From: Acidimicrobiaceae bacterium
GTDB lineage: Bacteria > Actinomycetota > Acidimicrobiia > Acidimicrobiales > RAAP-2
Direction: 5' to 3'
Length of the DNA: 59,826 bases
Assembly: GCA_003142095.1 (NCBI GenBank)
Contig: PLON01000060.1
Span: 31,344 to 91,169 of the forward strand
The position numbers were made by a program, and so were the translations under genes. The first letter of the stretch is position 1. The number at the start of each line of letters is the position of its first letter. Of this stretch, positions 1 through 8,468 are shown in pieces. The notes below the pieces were generated by a model. It was not told where the DNA came from. It saw nothing but the letters and a program-made list of their open reading frames with translations, and made no database searches.

Positions 1-694
1 AGATCATTCTCAAGATCTCTTTTCCGTAGGGCATGCTCGTAACGACCGTGCCGAGAGTGACGTAGATCAACGGTGGAGTCATGTCTTCCCACCAACTCTC
101 GAGAGGACGCGGTTCGTGTAAGTCATGTTCTCGATACCGCAACGTCAGAGGAAACGGCGACGGATCAAGTGACGCGGGAAAGTGAGTGAGGTACGGTGCA
201 TTTTCGACCCACGACGCGAGACCAGCCGATATGTCGTTGAGCACTGGGCCGGAGTATTCCCGTAAGACGCTCAACTCCGCTCGAGCCGTCGAGATGCCCA
301 CCGTGGCGTGGCGTGCGCCATACAGGTCGGCCGCGACAGCACCGGCGTACTCACAGGACTCGCGAAGAACAAGGTCGGGCCGCCATTCGCGCACTGCGTT
401 CTCGACCGACGGGAGTGTGGCCGTTAGGCACAGGCCAGCGAACCAGTCGCGTTCCACGAGCGCTGACGCCTCGGCGCGCGGGAGCGAGGCGAATTGTGAC
501 CACAGGTTGTCGGCGGCGGCGGAGTCAGGATCGTCTCCGAGGCGAAACTCGATCTTGAGTGGCTCAACGGTCGCGACCAGCTTCGCCGGCACCACCGCAA
601 GAACATCATCACCTCGCTCTCGACACGTCCGAATGAACGGGACGAGCCGTTGGAAGTGCCCCTGCCCCGACGTCGAGGTGAACATGACGCGCAT
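1..694 (-). CDS. Glycosyltransferase, GT1/MGT (YjiC-like) family, partial
   Basis: The frame is open at base 1, so only the first ~231 codons of a gene of roughly 400 are present. The protein begins MRVMFTSTSGQGHF, the usual N-terminal Rossmann start of nucleotide-sugar-dependent small-molecule glycosyltransferases, and ends near YVTLGT, where the second Rossmann half begins in this family. Members move a sugar from a nucleotide sugar to a small, often hydrophobic acceptor in the cytosol; the acceptor cannot be told here. The donor-sugar motif would lie in the missing C-terminal half. The ATG at 694 is chosen because a TAGCCT box (701-706) lies six bases upstream. The gene is divergent from the methyltransferase gene at 756. 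Confidence 0.8.
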   Translation of the reverse strand, partial: MRVMFTSTSGQGHFQRLVPFIRTCRERGDDVLAVVPAKLVATVEPLKIEFRLGDDPDSAAADNLWSQFASLPRAEASALVERDWFAGLCLTATLPSVENAVREWRPDLVLRESCEYAGAVAADLYGARHATVGISTARAELSVLREYSGPVLNDISAGLASWVENAPYLTHFPASLDPSPFPLTLRYREHDLHEPRPLESWWEDMTPPLIYVTLGTVVTSMPYGKEILRMI

Positions 695-700
695 CGCGCC

Positions 701-749
701 AGGCTAACCGCGACGATGACAACGTTTTTAGTTGGTGTCGCCGTACGAT
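701..749. promoter_or_regulatory. Divergent pair of leaderless -10 boxes
   Basis: TAGCCT on the minus strand (701-706) is six bases from the glycosyltransferase ATG at 694, and TACGAT on the plus strand (744-749) is six bases from the methyltransferase GTG at 756. With this spacing transcription would begin at or next to the start codons, so neither gene needs a ribosome binding site, and none is seen. No clear -35 hexamer was found for either. Confidence 0.55.
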
Positions 750-755
750 CGACGC

Positions 756-1409
756 GTGGCGAGATCGCACTGGTCGCAGTGGCATGACGCGTACAAGGAT
801 CCCTCCTCGGCACTCAGCGCTCGCTTAAATGAAGTGCGTCGTCAGCTGCGCGAAGTACTCGGTCACTCGACGACGGAGTCGCCTCGGTTGATTTCGATGT
901 GTGCCGGCCAAGGTCGCGACGTCATCGACGTGCTCGCCACTCACCCTCGCGGTCACAGCGTGCACGCCCGTCTCGTCGAGCTCGATGAGAGTCTCGCCGC
1001 CGAGGTCGCTGCGTCGGCGCGTGATCGCGGACTCGCGAACGTGGAGATTGTGAACGGCGACGCGTCGATCGCGTCCGCGTACGTCGGCTTCGTGCCAGCT
1101 GACATCATCATGGTCTGTGGCGTCTTTGGCAACCTCAGCGAAATCGACATCGCGCGCACCATCTTTCTCCTCCCGTCGCTTTGCGCTCCGGCGGCTCGCG
1201 TCATTTGGACTCGCCATCGTCGAGCGCCTGATGTGACGAACGTGATTCGCGCGATGTTCCTTGAATCGGGATTTGCCGAGTTCGAATTCTTCGCACCACG
1301 CGACCTTCTCTTCACGGTGGCTACACACCAGTTGCACCGAGCGCCGGACCCCTTCGAAGAGGACATTCGCCTCTTCACCTTTGAGGGCGACGGACATGAT
1401 CCGGCGTAG
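756..1409 (+). CDS. Class I SAM-dependent methyltransferase family protein
   Basis: The protein starts MARSHWSQWHDAYKD and has the glycine-rich SAM loop LISMCAGQGRDVIDVL around residues 45-60, an acidic ELDE after strand 2 for the ribose hydroxyls, and a GDAS motif after strand 3. This is the fold of a Rossmann methyltransferase, about 217 residues long. The W..YDxP..L opening is typical of a group of actinobacterial methyltransferases of unknown substrate. An upstream in-frame TTG (732) would add eight residues, but GTG 756 sits six bases after a TACGAT box and is preferred. The substrate is not predictable. Confidence 0.75.
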   Translation: MARSHWSQWHDAYKDPSSALSARLNEVRRQLREVLGHSTTESPRLISMCAGQGRDVIDVLATHPRGHSVHARLVELDESLAAEVAASARDRGLANVEIVNGDASIASAYVGFVPADIIMVCGVFGNLSEIDIARTIFLLPSLCAPAARVIWTRHRRAPDVTNVIRAMFLESGFAEFEFFAPRDLLFTVATHQLHRAPDPFEEDIRLFTFEGDGHDPA

Positions 1410-1490
1410 CGCAACCACGAAATCCCATAGAGTGATGGCGTACTGCGCGAGTCTCGCGAGTGACTCAAGCTGCTAGTAGAAACGACAGGT

Positions 1491-2894
1491 ATGCGCTACC
1501 CCGACATGGACGTCGCCGCGAGCCCCCTTGAACTCATTGGTAACACCCCCATGGTTCGCCTCGGCAACATCGCCAAAGGCATCGCCTGCGACGTGCTCGC
1601 CAAACTCGAGACGACGAATCCCGGCGGAAGCTCAAAGGATCGCCCGGCTCTCACGATGGTGCTCGCGGCGGAGCGCGATGGCCTGCTCGGACCCGGTTCC
1701 ACGATCATCGAGCCGACGAGCGGCAACACCGGCGTAGGTCTCGCCATCGTGGCGGCCCAACGCGGCTACAAGTGCATCTTTGTGATGAGCGACAAGATGG
1801 CTCCCGAGAAGATTGATCTGCTGAGGGCCTACGGAGCGCAGGTCGTGGTCTGTCCCACGGCCGTCGCGCCCGAGCACCCCGACTCCTACTACTCAACGGC
1901 CGAACGTCTCACCAAGGAGACGCCGAACTCCTTTCGTCCCGATCAATATTCGAACCCGAACAATCCGCGCGCTCACTACGAAACGACGGGCCCCGAGATC
2001 TGGGCGCAGACCAAAGGTCGCATCACTCACTTCGTCGCCGGCGCCGGGACCGGAGGGACGATTTCCGGCGTCGGAAAATTTCTGAAGGAACAGAACCCCG
2101 CGATCCGGGTGATCGCGGCCGATCCCGAAGGCTCGGTCTATTCGGGTGGGTCGGGTCGGCCGTACCTGACCGAGGGAGTCGGCGAAGATTTCTGGCCCGA
2201 GAACTATGACGCCTCGCTCGTGGACGAGGTCATCGCCGTCAGCGACGCCGACGCGTTCGCGATGGCGCGCGAGATGACTCAGCGCGAAGGACTCTTGATC
2301 GGTGGCTCCGGGGGGACGGCGGTCGCGGCGGCGCTTCGCGTGGCGCGCGATCTACCCGAAGAGGCCGTCGTCGTGGTCCTCATTCCAGATTCGGGACGCG
2401 GCTACTTGTCGAAGATATTCAACGACACTTGGATGACGGATTACGGGTTTCTGCGCCCGCACCACGAAATCGACGTGGGCGATGTTCTGGCCGCAAAGAT
2501 CGAGCGCCAGGCCGACACCCTCGCGGACTTGGTGCTCGTCACCGAGGATGTGCTCGTACGTGACGCGATCACACTCATGCGCGAAAAGGATGTCTCACAA
2601 CTTTTGGTCACCGTAACGGCCGAGCTACCGCTCGCCGCGAAAGAAGTGTCGGGCTCGCTCAGTGAACTGGGACTTCTTGAGGCCACGATGCGCGATGAAT
2701 CAGTGCTGGACCTGCGGGTAAAGGACATCGCGGACCCGTCGATGCCCATGGTGGGGGTCGGTATGAGCGTCAGTGAGTTGACGCGGCGTCTCGGCACGAC
2801 GGCTGGCGTGCTCGTGCTCGACGGCGGCCATCCCGTGGGTGTGCTCACGCGCAGCGATCTGCTCAGCTATCTCGAGCAGAGGAGCGAGAAGTGA
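1491..2894 (+). CDS. cbs: Cystathionine beta-synthase (PLP enzyme with C-terminal CBS domain pair)
   Basis: Joins homocysteine and serine to cystathionine, the first step of reverse transsulfuration. The fold-type II PLP domain covers residues 1 to about 320: GNTPMVRL near the N-terminus, the PLP lysine K49 in PGGSSKDR, the substrate loop SGNTG (77-81) and a phosphate-binding GGSGGT near 270. A pair of CBS modules (about 335-467) follows, as in the mycobacterial enzyme, which is almost the same length (467 residues here). The stop codon overlaps the start of metB, so the two are one transcriptional unit. A cysteine synthase role is possible, but the CBS modules and the metB partner favour cystathionine beta-synthase. 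Confidence 0.92.
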   Translation: MRYPDMDVAASPLELIGNTPMVRLGNIAKGIACDVLAKLETTNPGGSSKDRPALTMVLAAERDGLLGPGSTIIEPTSGNTGVGLAIVAAQRGYKCIFVMSDKMAPEKIDLLRAYGAQVVVCPTAVAPEHPDSYYSTAERLTKETPNSFRPDQYSNPNNPRAHYETTGPEIWAQTKGRITHFVAGAGTGGTISGVGKFLKEQNPAIRVIAADPEGSVYSGGSGRPYLTEGVGEDFWPENYDASLVDEVIAVSDADAFAMAREMTQREGLLIGGSGGTAVAAALRVARDLPEEAVVVVLIPDSGRGYLSKIFNDTWMTDYGFLRPHHEIDVGDVLAAKIERQADTLADLVLVTEDVLVRDAITLMREKDVSQLLVTVTAELPLAAKEVSGSLSELGLLEATMRDESVLDLRVKDIADPSMPMVGVGMSVSELTRRLGTTAGVLVLDGGHPVGVLTRSDLLSYLEQRSEK

Positions 2895-4024
2895 AAGGCT
2901 TCAATACCCGCGCCATCCACGTGGGATCCGAACCCGACCCCGTGACGGGGTCGGTGAATCCGCCGGTCTATCTAACGTCGACCTACGCCCAGGACGCCGT
3001 GGGCGTCATCCGATTCTCCGACTACGCGCGTGGCGACAATCCGACGCGCGCGGCGCTGGAAGCCTGCCTCGCCGATCTTGAAGAGGCGCGCTACGGCGTC
3101 GCTTTCGCGTCGGGCCTGGCGGGTGAAGACGCGCTGCTGCGCACTCTCGCCCCGGGTGATCACGTCATCATGGGCGCCGACGCGTACGGCGGAACGTACC
3201 GTCTTCTCACGCGCGTCTTTGGCGCGTGGGGCGTGAGCGTCTCGACGGTGGACCTCGGTGATGCCGACGCGCTTGAGGGGGCTTTTACCGACAGCACCAA
3301 GATGCTCTGGGTCGAAACACCGAGCAATCCAATGTTGACTGTGGTCTCCATTGACGCGCTCGCGACCCACGCGCACTCTCACGGGGCGTTACTGGTTGTC
3401 GACAACACCTTCGCGACGCCGTATCTCCAGCGCCCCCTCACGTTGGGCGCCGACGTCGTTGTGCATTCAACGACGAAGTACGTCGGCGGACACTCCGACG
3501 TGATCGGAGGATTTGTCGCGACGAACAATGACGAGGTTGCGTCGCAGTTGAAGTTTCACCAGTACGCCATTGGCGCGGTGCCCGGACCACTCGACTGTTA
3601 CCTGTTGCTACGCGGTCTAAAGACCCTCGGGGTTCGCATGGAGCGCCACTGCGACAACGCCCGCGCGATCGCGGCATTCCTGGTGAACCACGACGCGGTC
3701 GAAGACGTCTACTTTCCCGGACTGGCGGGACACCCCGGTCACGAAGTGGCGCGTACGCAGATGAGCGACTTTGGCGGCATGGTGAGTTTCACCGTACGCG
3801 GTGGCGTTGACATGGCGCGCAAGGTGTGTGAGTCAACGACGGTCTTCACGCTCGCCGAATCGCTCGGGGGAGTAGAGAGCTTGATTGAGTTGCCCTCGGT
3901 GATGACGCATCTGTCGACGGCCGGGTCCACGTTGGAGCCGCCCGCGAATCTCGTGCGACTCAGTGTGGGCATCGAAGACCACGACGATCTTCTCGAGGAC
4001 CTTGCGAATGCGCTGGCGATCTAG
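2891..4024 (+). CDS. metB: Cystathionine gamma-synthase/gamma-lyase
   Basis: Cys/Met-metabolism PLP enzyme of 377 residues, the normal family length. The PLP lysine is K196 in VHSTTKYVGGHSD, D171 in DNTFATP contacts the pyridine nitrogen, and ETPSNP is present near residue 142. The GTG start overlaps the cbs stop (GTGA) and has an AGGAG ribosome binding site at about 2880. The SLGGVESLIELPSVMTH segment has features of both synthase and lyase branches. Beside cbs, a gamma-lyase making cysteine from cystathionine is the simpler reading, but methionine-direction synthase activity cannot be excluded. The 3' end overlaps the convergent SDR gene by four bases. Confidence 0.88.
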   Translation: MKGFNTRAIHVGSEPDPVTGSVNPPVYLTSTYAQDAVGVIRFSDYARGDNPTRAALEACLADLEEARYGVAFASGLAGEDALLRTLAPGDHVIMGADAYGGTYRLLTRVFGAWGVSVSTVDLGDADALEGAFTDSTKMLWVETPSNPMLTVVSIDALATHAHSHGALLVVDNTFATPYLQRPLTLGADVVVHSTTKYVGGHSDVIGGFVATNNDEVASQLKFHQYAIGAVPGPLDCYLLLRGLKTLGVRMERHCDNARAIAAFLVNHDAVEDVYFPGLAGHPGHEVARTQMSDFGGMVSFTVRGGVDMARKVCESTTVFTLAESLGGVESLIELPSVMTHLSTAGSTLEPPANLVRLSVGIEDHDDLLEDLANALAI

Positions 4025-4941
4025 GTATTGTCCAACATCGACAGTGAGAGATCCCAGAGTTCTCTGGCGCTGTCAGGGTCCAGGGCGAAGGGGTTGACTC
4101 CGCCGGCGAAGAGTTCCGGTTCGCTGACGACCTCGGCCTCGTGACAGTCCTCGAAGTAGCGTCCCCCGATGCCCTCAACAAGGGGTGATCCCGCGAGGAG
4201 CGCCGACGTGGCGGCACCTTGTTCGACGGTTTTGCGCAAGTTCTCCGGGGTCTGCATTCCACCGATGTAGCGCTGAAGCCGGGTGGGAATAGCCCCAGGA
4301 TGCAGAGCGTTCGCAACAATTCCGTCTTCGGCCCAACGTCGCGTGAGTTCAACGGCGTGCAAGACGTTGGCCGTTTTGGACTGGCCGTACGCAGCCCACG
4401 GGTCGTACGCGCGATTCTCGAAGTCGACGTCGGAGAAGACCACTGGCGAGAGGTGGTGCGCGTTCGAGCTGACGTTGACGACGCGTGCACCGTTGGACGC
4501 CGCCAGGGCTTGGTGCAGCGCAACCGTGAGGGCAAAGTGGCCGAGGTGATTGGTCGCGAACTGACGCTCGTGCCCCTCGAAAGAGAGTTCTAGTTCCGGT
4601 AGTGCCATGACACCGGCGTTATTCACCAAGATGTCGACGGGGCCGAGCCATGTCGCGACGAAGCTGCGAATGGATACCACGTTGGAGAGGTCGAGCCGCG
4701 CAACTTGAACATTGTTGTTACCTGACGACAGCAGAATGTCGCGCGCGGCGACGCCACCCGCCTCTACGTCGCGCACTGCGAGGGTGACCTCTGCGCCGGC
4801 GTGGGCGAGCGCGCGAGCGGTCTCCACGCCGATGCCCGACGAAGCTCCGGTAACGATGGCTCGCTTACCCGAAAGGTCAACGTCGGCGAGTACGTCTTGG
4901 GCTGTGGAGTCACGGTCAAAGGGAGTCGTTACGTGTGTCAT
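4021..4941 (-). CDS. Short-chain dehydrogenase/reductase (retinol dehydrogenase-like)
   Basis: Classical SDR of 306 residues: the NAD(P) motif TGASSGIG at 31-38, NNAG at 107-110, serines of NVSSN near 158, and catalytic Y185 and K189 in YGQSK. The spacing and the NHLGHF motif place it with the retinol dehydrogenase/WW-domain oxidoreductase-like branch, whose bacterial substrates are mostly unknown. The start ATG is seven bases after a TACACT -10 box (minus strand, 4949-4954), so it is probably leaderless. It is divergent from the kinase gene at 4996. Confidence 0.85.
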   Translation of the reverse strand: MTHVTTPFDRDSTAQDVLADVDLSGKRAIVTGASSGIGVETARALAHAGAEVTLAVRDVEAGGVAARDILLSSGNNNVQVARLDLSNVVSIRSFVATWLGPVDILVNNAGVMALPELELSFEGHERQFATNHLGHFALTVALHQALAASNGARVVNVSSNAHHLSPVVFSDVDFENRAYDPWAAYGQSKTANVLHAVELTRRWAEDGIVANALHPGAIPTRLQRYIGGMQTPENLRKTVEQGAATSALLAGSPLVEGIGGRYFEDCHEAEVVSEPELFAGGVNPFALDPDSARELWDLSLSMLDNT

Positions 4942-4948
4942 CCGATGG

Positions 4949-4989
4949 AGTGTAAGTGAGTCAGACGCTCGGCGTGGTCGGTATAGATT
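4949..4989. promoter_or_regulatory. Divergent pair of leaderless -10 boxes
   Basis: TACACT (minus strand, 4949-4954) serves the SDR start at 4941 with a seven-base gap. TAGATT (plus strand, 4984-4989) serves the GTG at 4996 with a six-base gap. The two hexamers are only 29 bases apart, so the two promoters would compete for polymerase. Confidence 0.55.
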
Positions 4990-4995
4990 TTCCTG

Positions 4996-5568
4996 GTGAA
5001 CGCTCCGTTCTTACTGATTCTCACCGGACCGCCGGGCGCCGGGAAAACGACGACGGCGACTCTCGTCGCTGAGCGCTTCACCCCGTCGGTCGTCATCGAA
5101 GCTGATGCGCTCTGGGCGCATGTAGTGCGTGGCTTCATCGAGCCCTGGGAAGTCGCCACCGACGGCCAGAATCAGACACTCGTTCGGGCATCGCTCGCTG
5201 CAGCGGCCCGCCTCGCCAGTGCCGGCTACGCGACGGTCCTCTCGGGCCACGTCGGTCCGTGGTTTCTGGAAGTCGTGCGCGATGAGTTCGCCCGCCTGAC
5301 GGTGCCGGTCGCGTATGTAGTTTTGCGTCCTTCCCTGGAAGTCTGCTTGGTGAATTGCGTTGAGCGTCAGGACAAAGCGCAGCACGCGGGCGCACTCAGT
5401 GACGAAAATGTCATTCGACGTCTCTACGAGTCATACTGCGAATTGGGTGACTTCGAGCGACACGTGTTCGATACCTCCGATCTCACGCTCGACGAGTCAG
5501 CGTTGCAGTTGGTGAGTGAACTCGGATCTGCGCGTTTCCAGATTCACGACCTGAACAAGGGGAATTAG
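4996..5568 (+). CDS. P-loop kinase-like ATPase (AAA_33 type)
   Basis: 190 residues with a Walker A motif GPPGAGKTT at 11-19 and a small-kinase layout: an acidic residue pair in IEADAL at the end of strand 2, a lid region around DENVIRRLYESY, and no membrane segment. It resembles the small predicted kinases and zeta-toxin-like NTPases that phosphorylate small molecules. No antitoxin partner lies beside it, so a toxin role is not supported. The GTG start follows TAGATT (4984-4989) by six bases. Confidence 0.7.
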   Translation: MNAPFLLILTGPPGAGKTTTATLVAERFTPSVVIEADALWAHVVRGFIEPWEVATDGQNQTLVRASLAAAARLASAGYATVLSGHVGPWFLEVVRDEFARLTVPVAYVVLRPSLEVCLVNCVERQDKAQHAGALSDENVIRRLYESYCELGDFERHVFDTSDLTLDESALQLVSELGSARFQIHDLNKGN

Positions 5569-5649
5569 CCCGGGCTGCGAGCTTCGTGGCGAAGTTGCGG
5601 GCGAGGGCGCGACGCACCTCGATCTCTCGCGAAGTAAGTTGGCCCCACA

Positions 5650-6108
5650 ATGAGCGATACTCAGTTTCGCCGTGCGGGTACCAACGACGTTGGAGACATC
5701 GCAAATCTGCGCTACTCGTGGCGCGTGGACGAGCTGGGAGAACACGGACTCGATGCAGCAGAGTTCGAGTCACAGTTACGCGGGTGGATCGAACGTCACC
5801 GTGACACTCACCTCGGCTATCTCGCGACCCAGGAGACGGTCGCGGTCGGGTGCGCCTGGCTCAGCATTGTTGATCGGGTTCCAGGGCCAGCCAAGTTCGT
5901 TCGTCGGGCGGGCCTACTGCAAAGTGTCTTTGTGCGCCCCGCGCGGCGCAACGTGGGTGTCGGTTCGGATCTCGTGCGACTCATCATCAAAGAAGCGCGC
6001 GCGATGGATCTCGACTATCTCAGCGTGCATCCCTCCGAGCGATCCGTGACGTTCTATCAGCGGCTCGGATTCGACAATCCGGATCGCACGGTGGAGCTTC
6101 GGCTCTAG
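5650..6108 (+). CDS. GNAT family N-acetyltransferase
   Basis: 152 residues with the GNAT core: an acetyl-CoA-binding RRNVGVGSDLVRLI segment (motif A, Q/RxxGxG/A) near 115-128 and the C-terminal YQRLGF motif B. The substrate is unknown. A TAAGTT hexamer (5635-5640) lies nine bases before the ATG. The stop overlaps the small convergent gene at 6105 by four bases. Confidence 0.82.
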   Translation: MSDTQFRRAGTNDVGDIANLRYSWRVDELGEHGLDAAEFESQLRGWIERHRDTHLGYLATQETVAVGCAWLSIVDRVPGPAKFVRRAGLLQSVFVRPARRNVGVGSDLVRLIIKEARAMDLDYLSVHPSERSVTFYQRLGFDNPDRTVELRL

Positions 6109-6245
6109 TTCGCCTCGCTTTTGTCTTCGATTTCCCACGCGTGATCGACGATGTGCCAGGCGCGGCGACACCAGCCGGGCCAGTCGAGCGAGACGGCGAA
6201 CACCGAATTCTTGCCCTGTTCCAAGTAGACGCGAGACGCCGCCAC
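6105..6245 (-). CDS. 46-residue protein, apparent internally deleted remnant
   Basis: A tiny ORF with a very good ribosome binding site: AGGAGG just before GTG 6245. It reads RVYLEQGKNSVFAVSLDWPG near the front and AWHIVDHAWEIEDKS at the back. From memory these resemble the two ends of a larger actinobacterial protein family (VYxExGKKxVFA.xLDWPGWCR at the front, W.xLDHAWEIEDRS at the back) joined without the middle. It is therefore probably a shrunken gene rather than a native microprotein, though the intact start and ribosome site mean it may still be translated. It sits directly behind an aminoglycoside phosphotransferase-like fragment on the same strand. Confidence 0.45.
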   Translation of the reverse strand: MAASRVYLEQGKNSVFAVSLDWPGWCRRAWHIVDHAWEIEDKSEAN

Positions 6246-6391
6246 GATCCTCCTCCTCGACGCCAGAGGAAATTGTCAAAGCCTTCGCCGATGTGCCAGC
6301 ACTCCTGCCCGGCGATCAGGGGGAACCGGCTTCGAAGAAGATGGCGCACCCGTTCCTCGTCAACGCGTAACTCCGCGTGGGGCCAGCTCAC
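6246..6391 (-). pseudogene. N-terminal fragment of an aminoglycoside phosphotransferase-like kinase
   Basis: About 45 codons beginning with GTG 6391 read AELRVDEERVRHLLRSRFP and then a GEGFDNFLW stretch, the typical first strand pair of APH/choline kinase-like phosphotransferases (GxxxxDNxxxR). All kinase motifs (HGD, DxxN) are missing. The frame runs on into the next small gene in a different phase and makes no further sense. A deletion has removed the rest. No function is expected. Confidence 0.5.
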
Positions 6392-6498
6392 GATGTGACA
6401 TTCCGGCGTTCTCCGTCGTCGTGCCGGAGTTTCGCGACGCGCGCGATGGGCGCGAGAGGGGCAGACTCGTGGCGTGGCGTTTTTGAGTGGTCCCGTCC

Positions 6499-7377
6499 GT
6501 GAGTGAGCTGGTAGTCACCGACTCGCGGTCGACCCACGTGGGTGAACTTGGCGTTCGCCGAGCGCTCCCGACTCGCGGTCGGCGCACAGTGGGTGCGTGG
6601 TGCTTCCTCGATCACATGGGACCGGCGTCATTCAGTCTCGAAAATCGGTTCGACATCGCGCCGCATCCCCACATTGGACTTCAAACGGTGACCTGGCTCT
6701 TTGACGGCGCGCTCTTACATCGTGATGGTCTCGGTTCCGAACAGCAAATTCGCCCCGGTCAGTTGAACCTCATGACGTCGGGCAATGGTATCGCTCACTC
6801 CGAAGAAAATCCCGGAGTGACCTCGGGCCAATTGCACGGTGTTCAGCTGTGGGTTGCGCTGCCGTCGTCGACGCGTCACACCACTCCGGCATTCGAACAC
6901 CACGCCGCGTTGCCAGAGTTTAAGCTGGCCCACGGTGAGGGAACAGTTATTGTCGGTGAGTTTGCGGGCGAGCAGTCACCGGCGCGTCGAGACAGTGAAC
7001 TGGTTGGCGCGGAACTTCGCCTAGCGCGCGGGGTCAGTGATCTAGCTCTCGAATCGAGCTTTGAGTACGCACTCGTCGCCACCGAGGGCGAACTTCTGAT
7101 CGGCGAGACCCCGGTACGTCCGGGACGACTCTGCTATCTCGGACGAGGTCGCGACGGACTTCATGTCGAGGCGAGAGAGACCTGTCGAGCGATACTCGTC
7201 GGCGGACTCCCGTTCGACGAGACGATTGTGATGTGGTGGAACTTCGTCGCGCGCACGCAAGAAGAAATTGCCCTGGCTTATGAGAGTTGGGCCAAGCGTG
7301 ATAGTCGCTTCGCTCGCGTGGCGTCGCCGCTGCCTCGGATCGAGGTTGCTCCGCCTCCCTGGTTCGCCAAGCGATAG
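6499..7377 (+). CDS. Pirin family protein (bicupin)
   Basis: Bicupin of about 292 residues. The N-terminal pirin cupin has metal ligands H56 and H58 in HPHIGLQTVTW and H100 and E102 in GIAHSEE, matching the canonical pirin ligand spacing. Pirins bind Fe or Mn; some are quercetin 2,3-dioxygenases and some act as redox-sensing regulators. The C-terminal cupin lacks an obvious ligand set. GTG 6499 is preferred over 6487 because homologues begin near here; neither start has a strong ribosome site or -10 box. Confidence 0.85.
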   Translation: MSELVVTDSRSTHVGELGVRRALPTRGRRTVGAWCFLDHMGPASFSLENRFDIAPHPHIGLQTVTWLFDGALLHRDGLGSEQQIRPGQLNLMTSGNGIAHSEENPGVTSGQLHGVQLWVALPSSTRHTTPAFEHHAALPEFKLAHGEGTVIVGEFAGEQSPARRDSELVGAELRLARGVSDLALESSFEYALVATEGELLIGETPVRPGRLCYLGRGRDGLHVEARETCRAILVGGLPFDETIVMWWNFVARTQEEIALAYESWAKRDSRFARVASPLPRIEVAPPPWFAKR

Positions 7378-7424
7378 GCCTGCCTTCTACCGATTCGCTT
7401 CGTAACGACACCTAACGTGGCCTG

Positions 7425-8462
7425 ATGCATAGCCTCGCGTCCTCTCTCCAAGCGACGTGGCCGCCCTTTGTCTTAGTGGCGGGGCTGCTGTTGATCGGAC
7501 ACGCGGCGTCCGGCGAGGGACTCTTTCGACGTCTCGGAGCCTGGTGCGGTCGCGCACCCGGCGGCGCGCGCGGCACGTTCCTCGTGACGATGGGGGCGGT
7601 GGCTCTCGTCACGGCGGTCCTCAATCTCGACACGTCGGTGGTGTTCATGACGCCCGTCGCCCTACAGGCGGCCCGAGCTGAAGGGGCCGACGAGACGGCA
7701 TTCGTTTTCGGCACGATCTTCATGTCGAATTCCGCCTCACTGTTACTTCCGGGTTCGAACCTCACCAACCTGCTCGTCTGGTCTCATCGAGAGGGTTCGG
7801 GCGCGGCGTTTGCCAGTCACATGGTCTGGCCGTGGATCGCTTCGATATCGGTGACGGCGATTGTCGTGGGGGCGTGGCGATGGCGCGCGCTGGCAAAACC
7901 CGTTCGTCCGGCCACGTTGGATGGTTCATTCGAGTTTGGCCCGGGACTGATTGCGGTGGTGCTGGCGGTCGTGGCCATGCTGGCTCTGGCCCAACCAGCT
8001 CCGTGGGTCTTCGCGGTAGGCGTAATCGTTGAAGTTGTCGCCTTGCGACGTCGTCGCGTATCACTCACCAGTGCACTGCGGGCGGCCAGTCCCGTGACCT
8101 TGGGTGTCCTATTTCTGGTCGCTCTGGTGATTGGCACAGTCGCCCGAGCCACGACGCTGAGTTCGCATCTGCTACATCACGCGAGCACGGTGATCACGGC
8201 GGCGGTAGCGGCGGGCAGCGCGCTCGTCATCAATAACCTTCCGGCGGCGTCACTCTTCGCCGCGCGCGGAGTCTCGCACCCCATTGCGCTCTTGCTCGGA
8301 CTCGATCTCGGTCCCAACATTTTCGTGACCGGTGCGCTCTCCTCACTTTTGTGGTTGCGCATCTCACGTCAGAACGACTCTCGTCCGTCGATCCTCACGT
8401 TCGCCGTTGTCGGTACCGTCATAGCGCTCAGTACTCTGGCGTGTTCGTTGGCGTTGATCTAA
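7425..8462 (+). CDS. ArsB/NhaD-type ion permease
   Basis: 345-residue integral membrane protein with about ten hydrophobic segments. It has NLDTSVVFMTPV near residue 68, PGSNLTNLLVW near 110, NNLPAASLFAA near 270 and GLDLGPNIFVTGALSSLLWL near 290. These are the paired-helix signatures of the ArsB arsenite exporter and related IT-superfamily permeases. It is shorter than classical ArsB (about 430 residues), with one cytosolic stretch reduced, and no arsR, arsA or arsC lies nearby, so the substrate is open (arsenite or an organic anion). ATG 7425 is six bases after TAACGT (7413-7418). Confidence 0.75.
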   Translation: MHSLASSLQATWPPFVLVAGLLLIGHAASGEGLFRRLGAWCGRAPGGARGTFLVTMGAVALVTAVLNLDTSVVFMTPVALQAARAEGADETAFVFGTIFMSNSASLLLPGSNLTNLLVWSHREGSGAAFASHMVWPWIASISVTAIVVGAWRWRALAKPVRPATLDGSFEFGPGLIAVVLAVVAMLALAQPAPWVFAVGVIVEVVALRRRRVSLTSALRAASPVTLGVLFLVALVIGTVARATTLSSHLLHHASTVITAAVAAGSALVINNLPAASLFAARGVSHPIALLLGLDLGPNIFVTGALSSLLWLRISRQNDSRPSILTFAVVGTVIALSTLACSLALI

Positions 8463-8468
8463 CGAGGC

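Noticed and set aside
1410-1490. SAM riboswitch before cbs-metB
   Set aside because: Only about 80 bases are available and no paired helices of a SAM riboswitch could be drawn.
4996-5568. Zeta-type toxin of a toxin-antitoxin pair
   Set aside because: The kinase-like fold could fit, but no small antitoxin gene precedes it and the neighbours are metabolic genes.
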